Numbered from the stretch's first letter, positions 48,508-57,871 are shown. The stretch is DNA of 64,000 bases from Roseomonas sp. AR75 (GCF_005222815.1 NZ_STGB01000002.1:620001-684000), one strand, 5' to 3'. Notes: generated by a model not told the origin, from the letters alone. Program-made: numbers and translations.

Positions 48508-49464
48508 CTATTCCGCCGCCGACGCGCGCGTCGCGGTGCCATAGACCGGCGTCAGCCAGTGCCGATACTTCGGTTGCGCGCCGGAAACCACGTCGAAATA
48601 GAGCTTCTGGATGCGGCGGGTCAGCGGGCCGGGCTTCCCCTCGCCCACATCGTAGCGATCCACCGAGTTGATCGGCGTCACCTCATGCCCGCTGCCGCAG
48701 AAGAAGGCCTCGTCGCAGATGTAGAGTTCGGTGCGGTCGATGTCGCGCTCGATCACCTCCACGCCGAGCTCCGCGCGGATCAGTTCGATCAGCGTCTCGC
48801 GCGTGATGCTCTCCAGGATGTCGGCGGTCACCGGCGGCGTGATGACCGTGCCGTTGCGCACCATCATGAAACACGCGCCCGGCCCTTCCGCCACCTTCCC
48901 CGCCGCATTCAGCAGGATCGGGATCTGGAAGCCGCTGAGCCGCGCGTCGATATAGGCCAGGCGTGAATTGTGGTAGTTGGACCCGGCCTTGATGCGTGAC
49001 GGCGAGGCCAGATCTGAATTGCGCCGCCAGGTCGACACGCAGGAGGTCACGCCCTCATGCACCGATTTCGTCGTGGGCCGGCTGAAGGCGAGGATGAACA
49101 TGCCCGTGCGGATCTCCTCCGGCTTGTAGTCCGTCAGCTCGCCCTCCGCGAAATAGGCGACGGGTCGGAAATGCACGCCGCCGCGGTATTCGCAGGCGCG
49201 GATCAGCGCGATGCAGGCCTCCTCGATCTGCGCGTCGCTGTAGGGGATGGTCATGCGCATGATCTTCGCGCCCTGCCGCAGCCGCGCGATGTGCTCGGCG
49301 TGGCGGAACAGGAACAGCTCCTGCTCGGTATCGCTCCAATACGCACGCTCGCCCTCGAACACGTTCTCGCCGCGCAGCACGCATTCGGTGGCGACATGCA
49401 TCGTCGCCTGCTCCCAGGGCACCAGCTTGCCGTCCAGCCAGACGAAGGGCGCGCTTTTCGCCAT
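48508..49464 (-). CDS. Fold-type IV aminotransferase (branched-chain / D-amino-acid type)
   Basis: A 318-residue PLP enzyme close to IlvE. The PLP lysine is Lys159 (SRIKAGSNYHNSRLA) and CDEAFFCGSGHEVTPI near residue 265 is the phosphate-binding region. ATG 49464 follows GGGGAGTTGAGAC; a TTG three codons upstream is the alternative. It lies five bases after the HyuA stop. IlvE-type enzymes remove the amino group of branched or aromatic amino acids, so here it may process the amino acid released by the hydantoinase-type enzyme. Confidence 0.88.
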   Translation of the reverse strand: MAKSAPFVWLDGKLVPWEQATMHVATECVLRGENVFEGERAYWSDTEQELFLFRHAEHIARLRQGAKIMRMTIPYSDAQIEEACIALIRACEYRGGVHFRPVAYFAEGELTDYKPEEIRTGMFILAFSRPTTKSVHEGVTSCVSTWRRNSDLASPSRIKAGSNYHNSRLAYIDARLSGFQIPILLNAAGKVAEGPGACFMMVRNGTVITPPVTADILESITRETLIELIRAELGVEVIERDIDRTELYICDEAFFCGSGHEVTPINSVDRYDVGEGKPGPLTRRIQKLYFDVVSGAQPKYRHWLTPVYGTATRASAAE

Positions 49465-49469
49465 GTGTC

Positions 49470-51545
49470 TCAACTCCCCTGGTCGATCTCGATGACGAGG
49501 TTGCCCTGCGCATCCAGCGCGAAGCGGGCATCCGGGCCGATTACCGTGGTGGATTCGCGTTCCTCCACCACCGCCGGCCCGCGCAGCATCGCGCCGGGCG
49601 AAAGGCGATAGCGGTCATACACCGCGCAGGGCGCCAGGCCAGTCTGCGGAAACCACACATCCCGCGTTCCCTTGCGCGCATCACCGCCGATGCTTTGGCC
49701 AAGCGCGCCGGGCACCTGGGGCCGGCTGGCAGTGGCGTGCAGGCGCCAGCTCAGCACCTCCATCGGCAGGCCCTCGATGCGGCGGTCGAACAGGCGCTCA
49801 TAGGCATCGAGGAAGGCGCACTCGGTGCCCGCTTCGTCCAGCGATTCCGGCAGCGGCACCGGAATGTCGAAGCCCTGGCCGACATAGCGCATGTCCGCGC
49901 TGCGGCGGAACGTCACATCACCCGGCGCGGCACCGGCTTCCACCAGCAGGCTGCGCGCCTCCTCTTCCATCTCCGCATACAGCGCCGCCACGCCCGCCCA
50001 ATCCACGGCCGAAAGCCGACGCACGCCGCTGCGCACCAGGTCGATCGCCGGCGCCGCGACAAGGAAGCCGAGCGCCGAGGCCACGCCCGCGCCCGCCGGC
50101 ACGACGATGCGCGAAAGCTTCAGCAGCTTCGCGAGCCCATAGGCATGCACCGGCCCCGCGCCGCCGAAGGCCATCAGCGCATAGCGCCGGGGATCGCGCC
50201 CCTTCTCCGCGATGTACATGCGCGTCGCCGAGGCCATGTTCTCGTTCACCACCGCGTGGATCCCGGCCGCGACGTCGAGCACGGACATGCCGAGCGGCAT
50301 CGCCAGTTCCTCCTGCATCGCGCGCTCCACGGCCGCACGATCCAGCCCCATCTCGCCGCCCAGGAAATACTCGGGCGAGAGGTAGCCGAGCAGCAGGTCG
50401 GCATCCGTCACCGTCGGCCGCCGCCCGCCGCGCCCGTAGCACACCGGGCCGGGCACGCTGCCGGCGCTTTCCGGTCCCACCGTCAGTAGGCCCATGGCGC
50501 TGACCGCGGCGATGGAGCCGCCGCCGGCACCGATCTCGATAAGGTCGATGACCGGCACCTTCAGCGGCAGGCCGGATCCCTTGCGGAAGCGCCTGACGCG
50601 CGCGGCTTCGAAGGTGGAGGAATGCTCGGCCTCGCCGCCTTCGATCAGGCACATCTTTGCGGTCGTGCCACCCATGTCGAAGCTGATCATGTCGGAAAGG
50701 CCGCAGGCCTGCCCCACATGCATCGCCGCCATCGCGCCCGCGGCGGGGCCGCTTTCGATGAGCTGCACGGGGTTCGCCCGCGCATGCCGCACCGTCGCGA
50801 TGCCGCCGGCTGACAGCATCAGGTGCAGCGGCCCGTCCAGACCGCGCCGCCGCAACTCCGCCTCAAGCCGCGCGAGGTAGCGGTCCATCAGCGGCATGAC
50901 ATAGGCGTTCACGCAGGCAGTGTTGGCGCGCTCGTATTCGCGGATCTCCGGCGCCACCTCGCAGGAGAGCGTGACGGGCACGCCCGGCAATTCCTCACGC
51001 AGGATTCGTCCGAGTTGTCGCTCATGCGTGGTGTCGAGGTAGCTGTGCAGCAGGCAGACCGCGACGGCCTCCACCTCCTGCGCCCGCAGCGCGCGCGCGA
51101 CCTCGCGGGCCTCCGCCTCGTCCAACGCCTTCAGCACGCGGCCGTGCGCGTCCAGCCGCTCCGTCACCACATGCCGGCGCGGCCGCGGCGCCAGCGGCTC
51201 CGGCTTTTCCAGCGCCAGATCGTAAAGATCGTAGCGCATCTCCCGCCCCATCTCGAGGCTGTCGCGGAAGCCGCGCGTGGTGACCAGCCCGATGCGCGCG
51301 CCCTTGCGCTCGATCACGGTGTTGGTGACCAGCGTGGTGCCGTGCACGACCTGCTTCACCTGGCCGATGCCTGCGCTCGCCTCGTCCAGCAGCCGCGCGA
51401 TCCCGTCGAGGATCGCGCGGCCGGGATCATCCGGTGTGGTCAGCCGCTTGCCGGTCATCACGCGGCCGGCGGCCTCATCCACCAGGACGAAATCGGTGAA
51501 GGTGCCGCCGACATCCACGCCGATACGAAGGGACGCTGCGCTCAT
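49470..51545 (-). CDS. hyuA: Hydantoinase/oxoprolinase family protein, subunit A (HyuA)
   Basis: A 691-residue ATP-dependent amidohydrolase subunit. The N-terminal ASKHA-type motif is GVDVGGTFTDFVLVDE, then HGTTLVTNTVIERKGARIGLVTTRGFRD, and SFDMGGTTAKMCL in the second lobe; the C-terminus carries AFGGAGPVHAYGLAK. With HyuB it opens cyclic amides such as hydantoins or 5-oxoproline at the cost of ATP, or carboxylates ketones in related enzymes. ATG 51545 overlaps the stop of the Bug gene (ATGA), so HyuA and HyuB are separated by that gene. Confidence 0.9.
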   Translation of the reverse strand: MSAASLRIGVDVGGTFTDFVLVDEAAGRVMTGKRLTTPDDPGRAILDGIARLLDEASAGIGQVKQVVHGTTLVTNTVIERKGARIGLVTTRGFRDSLEMGREMRYDLYDLALEKPEPLAPRPRRHVVTERLDAHGRVLKALDEAEAREVARALRAQEVEAVAVCLLHSYLDTTHERQLGRILREELPGVPVTLSCEVAPEIREYERANTACVNAYVMPLMDRYLARLEAELRRRGLDGPLHLMLSAGGIATVRHARANPVQLIESGPAAGAMAAMHVGQACGLSDMISFDMGGTTAKMCLIEGGEAEHSSTFEAARVRRFRKGSGLPLKVPVIDLIEIGAGGGSIAAVSAMGLLTVGPESAGSVPGPVCYGRGGRRPTVTDADLLLGYLSPEYFLGGEMGLDRAAVERAMQEELAMPLGMSVLDVAAGIHAVVNENMASATRMYIAEKGRDPRRYALMAFGGAGPVHAYGLAKLLKLSRIVVPAGAGVASALGFLVAAPAIDLVRSGVRRLSAVDWAGVAALYAEMEEEARSLLVEAGAAPGDVTFRRSADMRYVGQGFDIPVPLPESLDEAGTECAFLDAYERLFDRRIEGLPMEVLSWRLHATASRPQVPGALGQSIGGDARKGTRDVWFPQTGLAPCAVYDRYRLSPGAMLRGPAVVEERESTTVIGPDARFALDAQGNLVIEIDQGS

Positions 51546-52507
51546 TCGGGCCTTATGCCTGCTGCCTGGACCACGTCCTGCCAACGCGCGGTCTCGCGCG
51601 CCAGGAACTCCTTGAACTCGGCGGGGCCGAGATTCATCCGCTCGACCCCCAGATCCGCCAGACGCGCGGCAACCGGCGCCGATCCCATCGCCGCCTGCAG
51701 CGCGCGATGCATCTCCTGCGCCATCGCACCCGGGATGCCGAGGGGACCAAGCACGCCCCACCAGAACGACGCCAGCAAATCCACGCCCTGCTCGCGCAGG
51801 GTGGGCACGTCCGGCAGCGCGGCCATGCGCCGGTCGGCAGCGACGCCAATGGCGCGCATCTGGCCCTGCGCGATCAGCGGGCCACCCGTCGCCATCGCCT
51901 GGATCATCGCCTGCACCTGGCCGCTCAGCAGGTCCGGCGTTGCCGCGCCGGTGCCGCGATAGGGCACATGGGTCAGTTGCACGCCCGCTTTCAGCCGCAG
52001 CATCTCGATCATCAGATGCGTGCTGGTCGCGACGCCGCCGGATGCGACGTTGAGTTGCCCCGGCCTTTCCCGCGCCGCGGCGAGGAACTGGCGCAGGTCG
52101 CGCCAGGGCGTCGCCGCGCCGACCACCACCAGCGCCGGCGCGGCGGCGATGGCGGAGATCGGCGTGAAGTCCCGCGCGGCCTCGAAGGGAGCGGTGCGGC
52201 CCGCGGCCACCTGCAGGGCCGGGATCGTGGCCAGGGGCGTGTCGCCGAACAGCAGCGTCGTGCCATCCGGCGGGCTGCGCATCACCATCTCCGCGCCGAT
52301 CTGGCTGCCCGCGCCGGCGCGGTTCTCGACGACCACGGTCGCGCCCATCTCGCGCCCGAATTCCGGAGCCAGCAGCCGCGCCAGCGTGTCCGATCCGCCA
52401 CCCGGCGCGAAGGGAACGATCAGGCGGATGGGGCGCTGTTGCGCGATGGCCGCGGCCGGCAGGGCGCAGGCAGCCGCGATCAGCGCGCGGCGAAGCAGCT
52501 TCGGCAT
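51542..52507 (-). CDS. Bug/TctC-family binding protein between hyuB and hyuA
   Basis: A 321-residue binding protein with leader MPKLLRRALIAAACALPAAAIAQ and the Bug signature RPIRLIVPFAPGGGSDTLARLL. It starts four bases after the HyuB stop and overlaps the HyuA start, so all three are tightly coupled. No TctA or TctB gene is adjacent. It probably binds the substrate or product of the hydantoinase-type enzyme, or its partner membrane proteins are encoded elsewhere. Confidence 0.9.
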   Translation of the reverse strand: MPKLLRRALIAAACALPAAAIAQQRPIRLIVPFAPGGGSDTLARLLAPEFGREMGATVVVENRAGAGSQIGAEMVMRSPPDGTTLLFGDTPLATIPALQVAAGRTAPFEAARDFTPISAIAAAPALVVVGAATPWRDLRQFLAAARERPGQLNVASGGVATSTHLMIEMLRLKAGVQLTHVPYRGTGAATPDLLSGQVQAMIQAMATGGPLIAQGQMRAIGVAADRRMAALPDVPTLREQGVDLLASFWWGVLGPLGIPGAMAQEMHRALQAAMGSAPVAARLADLGVERMNLGPAEFKEFLARETARWQDVVQAAGIRPE

Positions 52508-52511
52508 CTGG

Positions 52512-54155
52512 TCATTCCTCCCGGTGGTATTGCCGCGCGCCCTCCGGCGTCACGTAGCCATCCGCAAGGTCGCGCTGCAACGCAGCGGGATCGCGGTGCC
52601 GGGGATCACCATAGCCGCCACCGCCACCGTAATGCATCACAAGCCGGTCGCCCGGCTGCAGCATGGAGCGGCCCTTCGGGTGCGGCTTCGCGCCGTCCTG
52701 CTTCGCCACCAGAGCCGGCGCCCCCGCGCCACCGCCAACGAGGCCATCGGCCGGATGCTTCATCCGGTCGGCGATGAGGGAGAGCCGCACGGGCTCGTCC
52801 GACATCACCTCCAGCTCCACCTCCTGCCCGAGCCCGCCGCGCCATTGTCCCGCGCCGCCGCTGTCGGGCAGCAGGTCCTTGCGCCAGATCAGCACGGGGC
52901 AACTCGCCTCATAGGCTTCCACCGAGCCCGAGCCGGAATTGGTCGGAAAGGCCGTGGCGTTGAGCCCGTCGCGCCCTTCGCCCGCGCCCATGCCGCCGCT
53001 GCCGAACAGCACCTGGGAGAAGCGGTCGCCGCGCCGGTCGCGCCCCGTCACCACCGGCCGCGGCGAGGGCGAGGCGCTGTCCGCGATCACCTTGCCCGGC
53101 ACCACCTGCGCCAGCGCGCCATAGATCGCCCCCGAGAGGAAAAGACCCGTCAGGTGCCGCGCATTCACCGCCGCGGGATAGCGCGGGTTCAGGATCGAGC
53201 CTTCCGGCGCCTTCACCGTCACCGCGCGATAGCTGCCCTCGTTGCGCGGCGTGTCGGGATCCAGCGCGCATTTCAGCGGATAGACCGTGTAGGCGTAGGT
53301 GTAGTTCATCACGCTGTTCAGCCCGCGCGCGACCTGCGGCGAGGTGCCATCGTAGTCCACGGTCAGCGTGTCGCCTGCGACCGTCACGGCACATTCGATG
53401 CGCGTTTCCGCATCCTCGTAGCCGTCGGCGTGGATCACGTGCCGCCATGTGCCGTCCGGCAGCGCGGCGATCGCCTTGCGCATCGCGGCATCCGCCCGCG
53501 CCTGCAACTCCGCCGAGAGCGCGGTGAGGTCCTCCAGCCCCGTGTCGTCCAGGAATTCCAGGAGGCGCCGCGCGCAGACGCTCTGCGCCGTCACCTGCGC
53601 GGCGACGTCGCCCATCACCTGGTCGGCCACGCGGACATTGGCGCGGATCATCTTCACCAGTTCGCGATTCTCCCGCCCCTCGCTCATCAGCTTGGTGGGC
53701 AGGATGCGGATGCCTTCCTCGTACACCTCCTGGCAGTCGGCCGACCACAGCACGCCGCCGATATCCGGCATGTGGGATGTGGCGCCGGCGAAGGCGATCA
53801 GCTTCCCGTTTCGGAACACAGGGGAGACGGTGGTGATGTCCAGCAGGTGTCCCGTCGCCATCCAGGGATCATTGGTGATCAGCACGTCGCCGGGCCGCAG
53901 CTCCTCCACGGGGATTTCGGCCAGCATGTGCTTCAGCGTGCGCGGCAGCAGGCCGACGAAGCTCGGGATGCCAGTGGAATTCTCGGCTAAGCTCGCGCCT
54001 TCCGCATCCATCAGCACCGTCGCGTAGTCGTTCGATTCGCGCACGATGGTGGAGAAGGAGGTGCGCAGCAGCGCCGCTGCCGCTTCGTCGGCAATGGAGA
54101 TCAGGCGGCTCCAGAGGATCTGGAGCGTCACGGGATCGAAGCCGGTTTCGCGCAT
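52512..54155 (-). CDS. hyuB: Hydantoinase/oxoprolinase family protein, subunit B (HyuB)
   Basis: A 547-residue subunit with the HyuB start DPVTLQILWSRLISIADEAA, then FSTIVRESNDYATVLMD, ITNDPWMATGHLLDITTVSPVF and the glycine-rich GGGGGYGDPRHRDP near the end. ATG 54155 follows AAGGGAGAGTGC. It works with HyuA as an ATP-dependent cyclic-amidase or a carboxylase-type complex. It lies 22 bases after the OYE-type gene and belongs to the same minus-strand operon. Confidence 0.9.
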   Translation of the reverse strand: MRETGFDPVTLQILWSRLISIADEAAAALLRTSFSTIVRESNDYATVLMDAEGASLAENSTGIPSFVGLLPRTLKHMLAEIPVEELRPGDVLITNDPWMATGHLLDITTVSPVFRNGKLIAFAGATSHMPDIGGVLWSADCQEVYEEGIRILPTKLMSEGRENRELVKMIRANVRVADQVMGDVAAQVTAQSVCARRLLEFLDDTGLEDLTALSAELQARADAAMRKAIAALPDGTWRHVIHADGYEDAETRIECAVTVAGDTLTVDYDGTSPQVARGLNSVMNYTYAYTVYPLKCALDPDTPRNEGSYRAVTVKAPEGSILNPRYPAAVNARHLTGLFLSGAIYGALAQVVPGKVIADSASPSPRPVVTGRDRRGDRFSQVLFGSGGMGAGEGRDGLNATAFPTNSGSGSVEAYEASCPVLIWRKDLLPDSGGAGQWRGGLGQEVELEVMSDEPVRLSLIADRMKHPADGLVGGGAGAPALVAKQDGAKPHPKGRSMLQPGDRLVMHYGGGGGYGDPRHRDPAALQRDLADGYVTPEGARQYHREE

Positions 54156-54177
54156 GCACTCTCCCTTGGGTGGCGGC

Positions 54178-56178
54178 CTAGAGCGACCGTCCGATCTCAT
54201 GGCCCTCGAAGATCGCTTCCAGCGCCGAACGCGGCGCGGCGCAATCCCCTGCCAGGTGCAACGACAATTCCGGCATCGCGGCGCGCAGCTCCGCGGCCAG
54301 CGAGTCACGTGGCAGGCCATGCGCGGGCGCGACGATGGCGTCGAAATCGTCGCAGGCGCGGACCTCGCCGGTCGAAAGGTCCGTCAGCGTGGCGTGCCCT
54401 GGTCCTTCCCAGGCCTGCACCGCCTGCAGCGCCAGGATCCGCGCGCCCGCCGCGCGAAGGCGCTGGCGCCAGGCGAAGGACGAATAGATATTCACCTGCC
54501 AGCCCGGCGTGCCTGTCGGCGCGATCACCGTCACGCGCCGCCCCGTGCCGGCAAGCCATTCTACGAAGCCCGCGACGGCGAAGCTGCCAAGGACGTCCTG
54601 CACCGCGACGCGATCGGGCAGGGCATCCGGCGCGGCCAGCGCCTGCTCCATCGTCATCCCGCGGCCGCCGCCAGGGAAGGCGGCGGCGGCTGGCTCCGCG
54701 CCAAGGGCGAGCACCACCGCATCAGGCCCGGCCGCCCGCACCGCCGCCGTATCCGCATGCCGACCGAGGCGCAGGCGCACGCCCGCTCGCGCGAGCGCGC
54801 CGCGCTGCCAGTCCAGCAGCTTCGCCATCTCCCCGCGCAGCGCGGGGCGGCGCTCGGTCCAGGCCAGCGCCCCGCCGAGTTCCTCTCGCGCCTCCCACAG
54901 CTCCACCTCATGCCCGCGACGTGCCGCCTGGATTGCCGCTTCCATCCCGGCAGGGCCGCCGCCCAGCACCAGTATGCGCTTCCGCTGCGCCGCGGGCTGC
55001 GGCGGCTCCGGCCACTCCGCCTCGCGACCCGCGCGGGGATTCGCCAGGCAGGTGATCGCCAGCGACTGCGCCAGGAAGCCGGCGCAACCCTGGTTGCAGG
55101 AGAGGCACGGGCGCCCCTCCTCCTCGCGCCCCTCCGCCGCGCGCCGCACCAGCGCGGGTTCCGCGATGTGCGCGCGCGCCATGCCGACCATCGCGATCGC
55201 ACCATCCGCCAGCATCGCCTCCGCCTCCGCCACGCTGCGGAAGCGGCAGACGGCGAAGACCGGCACGTCCCGTCCCGCATCGCGCAGCGCGGCCGCGATG
55301 CCGCGCGGCAGGTGATGGAAGGCATCCGCCGCGAAGCCCATATCGGCCATCTGCGTCGAGATCGTGTAGCTGCCGTGATAGGCGCTGTGGCTGACATTCA
55401 CGAAGTCCACCGCCACCTCGGCGCAGAGCCGCGCGACGATGCGCTGCATGTCCGGCAGCGTCAGCCCGCCTTCGAGGAATTCGTCCGCCGAGACGCGAAG
55501 CCCCACCGCCGCGCGGCCACCCACCGCGCCCCGCACGCGGCGCAGGCATTCCAGCGCCAGGCGCATGCGGTTCTCTTCCGAACCGCCCCAGGCATCGCTG
55601 CGCCGGTTCACCGCCGGGGAGAGGAATTGCTGCAGCAGATGACCATGCGCCATCGTCAGCTCGATGCCGTCAAGCCCGGCCTCGACCAGGTTCGCCGCGA
55701 CCTCGCCATGCGCGGCGATCACCTGCTCGATCTCCGCCTCCGTCATCGGATGCGGCGGCGGCGCTGTGGGCGACCAGGGCACGGCGGAGGCCGACCAGGA
55801 GGGCATGCGCGCGAAATTGCCGTCGATGTGGCGGCCGAGATGGATCACCTGGCCGAACAGTTTCGCGCCCTCGGCCTGCACCGCTTGCGCGATGCGCGCG
55901 AAGCGAGGGATCGCCGCGCGGTCGTATCCGTTCACGCCCTGCCGCCGGCCGAGCGAGGAACGGTGCACCCTGATGCCTTCGAAGATGATCAGCGCCGCCC
56001 CGCCCGCGGCCCGTTCGCGGTGATAGGCAAGGTGGCGGTCGGAGGGCAAGTTGTCCTCGCCGTAGTTCGTCGTGTGCGCAGGAACCAGGATGCGGTTGCG
56101 CAGCGCGACGCCGCCGACGCGGAGCGGACGGAACACCGCCGGATATCGTTCCATCCCCGCAGCCAGCCCGTCCGGCAT
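54178..56178 (-). CDS. OYE-type NADH:flavin oxidoreductase (2,4-dienoyl-CoA reductase / TMADH-like)
   Basis: A 666-residue flavin/iron-sulfur enzyme. Residues 1-340 are the FMN-binding OYE barrel (HTTNYGEDNLPSDR; HGHLLQQFLSPAVNRRSD). A [4Fe-4S] site follows at about 355-375 (CLSCNQGC...C), then a FAD/NAD domain beginning VLGGGPAGMEAA. Relatives reduce 2,4-dienoyl-CoA or demethylate trimethylamine and histamine-type amines. It is the first gene of the hydantoinase operon, ATG 56178 with GGAGGTGACGG upstream, divergent from the dipeptide-type transporter. It may prepare the cyclic amide by reducing a ring double bond or removing a methyl group (inference). Confidence 0.85.
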   Translation of the reverse strand: MPDGLAAGMERYPAVFRPLRVGGVALRNRILVPAHTTNYGEDNLPSDRHLAYHRERAAGGAALIIFEGIRVHRSSLGRRQGVNGYDRAAIPRFARIAQAVQAEGAKLFGQVIHLGRHIDGNFARMPSWSASAVPWSPTAPPPHPMTEAEIEQVIAAHGEVAANLVEAGLDGIELTMAHGHLLQQFLSPAVNRRSDAWGGSEENRMRLALECLRRVRGAVGGRAAVGLRVSADEFLEGGLTLPDMQRIVARLCAEVAVDFVNVSHSAYHGSYTISTQMADMGFAADAFHHLPRGIAAALRDAGRDVPVFAVCRFRSVAEAEAMLADGAIAMVGMARAHIAEPALVRRAAEGREEEGRPCLSCNQGCAGFLAQSLAITCLANPRAGREAEWPEPPQPAAQRKRILVLGGGPAGMEAAIQAARRGHEVELWEAREELGGALAWTERRPALRGEMAKLLDWQRGALARAGVRLRLGRHADTAAVRAAGPDAVVLALGAEPAAAAFPGGGRGMTMEQALAAPDALPDRVAVQDVLGSFAVAGFVEWLAGTGRRVTVIAPTGTPGWQVNIYSSFAWRQRLRAAGARILALQAVQAWEGPGHATLTDLSTGEVRACDDFDAIVAPAHGLPRDSLAAELRAAMPELSLHLAGDCAAPRSALEAIFEGHEIGRSL

Positions 56179-56231
56179 CCGTCACCTCCGGCCGCAGTCT
56201 TGACGCGGCGGCGCATGAAGGCAACCGTAGA

Positions 56232-56241
56232 TGTCCGGACA
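56232..56241. promoter_or_regulatory. Possible operator in the divergent OYE/ABC promoter region
   Basis: The 10-base palindrome TGTCCGGACA lies in the 102-base region between the OYE-type gene and the dipeptide binding-protein gene. TTGACG at 56200 is a possible -35 element for the plus strand. Sites of TTGTCnnGACAA shape are typical of GntR-family regulators, but no such gene is in the window. Confidence 0.35.
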
Positions 56242-56280
56242 ATCGCGCGCAGCGCGGGCCGCAAGCGGGAGACGGGAACG

Positions 56281-57867
56281 ATGAAGCGCAGGGACGTCTT
56301 GCTCGCCGGCGCCGGGGCCTTCGCCCTGCCGGCCTATCTGGAGCTGACCAGCGAAGGCGCGCTGGCCCAGGGTGCTGGCCGCACGCTGCTGATCGCCGCC
56401 CCCGGCACGCCGGAGGGCTTCGATGGCGACGCGCTGCGCCCCGGCACGCAGGAAGTCGTGGTGCAGGTCTACGAAGGCCTGACGCGCTACGGCCGCGTGC
56501 AGCGCGGCGACCGCACCTATCTCGACCCGTCCGAGATCGAGGGCCACCTGGCCGAGAAATGGACCGTGTCCGATGACGGCCTGCGCTACGTCTTCACGCT
56601 GCGCGAAGGCGTGAAGAGCCCGCATGGCAACGAGCTCACCGCCGCCGATGTCGAATGGTCCTGGGCCAAGAGCTTCGCGCAGCGCCGCACCGGCGCCTTC
56701 ATCGCGAACGTCTCCAACGTGGCGGCGGTCAAGGCGCTGTCGCGGCGGGAAGTGGAGTTCACCCTCAGGGCGCCTTCCTCCATCTTCCTGGCGGCGCTGA
56801 CCCTCTACGTGCCCGGCATCTACGACAGCACGGAGGTGAAGAAGCACGCGACGGCCGAGGACCCCTGGGGCCTGCGCTGGATGGAATCCAACACCGCGGG
56901 CTTCGGCGCCTATCACCTGCGCAGCGTCCGTCCGGGCGAGCAGGCGGAGTTCGTCGCCAACCCGAACTACTTCCGCGACAAGCCGCATTTCGAGCGCGTG
57001 ATCTACCGCGCCGTGCCCTCCGGCGCGTCGCGCACCACGCTGCTGCGCAGCGGCCAGGTGCAGTGGATCGACCGCCCGACCGTGCAGCAGGTGCTGGACA
57101 TGCAGCGCGACCGCCGCGTGAAGGTGCAGGACCAGGCCGGCCGCGCCATGGCCAGCGTGCGCATGAACTGCGCGATGAAGCCCTTCGACGACGTTCGCGT
57201 GCGCCGCGCGATGAACTTCGCGGTCAACAAGGAGGCGATCAAGCAGGGCGTGATGCTCGGCACCGGTGAGGTCGCGCGAAGCATCGTGCCGCCCATCGTG
57301 CGCGACTACGATCCCTCCTTCTTCGCCTATGACCACAACCCGGAGCGCGCCCGCGCCCTGCTCGCCGAAGCCGGGCACCCCAACGGCTTCGAGGTGGAGC
57401 TGCTCTTCTCCAACATCTGGTGGTGGGAGGAGCCGATGGCGGTGCAGATCGCCGATCAGCTCAAGGCCGTCGGCATCACCTGCAAGCCGCAGCGCATCAC
57501 CGGGTCCGACCTGCGCGCCCGCGGCGCCCCGGCGCGGCAGGACATGGCGCTCTTCACCTTCGAGGACGGGCCGATCGTGCTCGATCCGGTCTATGCCCTC
57601 GCGCTGATGGCAAGCTCCACCGGCGTGTCGAACCGCGCGAAGTATTCCAATCCGGCCTTCGACGCGCTGGTGCAGCGCGCCGCCACGAGCCCGGATCGCG
57701 CGGTGCAGACCCAGGCGGTGAAGGACGCGCAGAAGATCTGGATGGAGGACGCGCCCTGGATCCTCACCGTCTATCCGCAGACCTTCGAGGCGATGGCGCC
57801 CAACATCTCCGGCTGGGTCCCGCACCCGGACGAGCATGAGCGCTGGGTGGACCTGAAGGTCGGCTGA
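56281..57867 (+). CDS. Dipeptide/oligopeptide-type ABC binding protein (family 5)
   Basis: A 528-residue binding protein with a twin-arginine-like leader (MKRRDVLLAGAGAFALPAYL, cleavage near GALAQ). Family 5 features: HLAEKWTVSDDGLRYVFTLREGVKSPHG, ELTAADVEWSWAK, VRRAMNFAVNKEAI and YSNPAFDALVQRA. ATG 56281 follows GGGAGACGGGAACG. It is the receptor of the importer encoded by the next four genes. Family 5 receptors bind peptides but also nickel, opines and cyclic amides, so a hydantoin- or lactam-like ligand for the divergent operon is reasonable. Confidence 0.9.
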   Translation: MKRRDVLLAGAGAFALPAYLELTSEGALAQGAGRTLLIAAPGTPEGFDGDALRPGTQEVVVQVYEGLTRYGRVQRGDRTYLDPSEIEGHLAEKWTVSDDGLRYVFTLREGVKSPHGNELTAADVEWSWAKSFAQRRTGAFIANVSNVAAVKALSRREVEFTLRAPSSIFLAALTLYVPGIYDSTEVKKHATAEDPWGLRWMESNTAGFGAYHLRSVRPGEQAEFVANPNYFRDKPHFERVIYRAVPSGASRTTLLRSGQVQWIDRPTVQQVLDMQRDRRVKVQDQAGRAMASVRMNCAMKPFDDVRVRRAMNFAVNKEAIKQGVMLGTGEVARSIVPPIVRDYDPSFFAYDHNPERARALLAEAGHPNGFEVELLFSNIWWWEEPMAVQIADQLKAVGITCKPQRITGSDLRARGAPARQDMALFTFEDGPIVLDPVYALALMASSTGVSNRAKYSNPAFDALVQRAATSPDRAVQTQAVKDAQKIWMEDAPWILTVYPQTFEAMAPNISGWVPHPDEHERWVDLKVG

Positions 57868-57871
57868 TCCG

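Noticed and set aside
46844..49464. Branched-chain amino acid biosynthesis operon
   Set aside because: Only IlvB-like and IlvE-like genes are present and they end a hydantoinase operon; no regulatory subunit, reductoisomerase or dehydratase.
54046..56280. Very long plus-strand N-terminal extension of the dipeptide receptor
   Set aside because: The region encodes the OYE-type protein on the other strand, and the receptor's signal peptide starts at 56281 with its own ribosome binding site.
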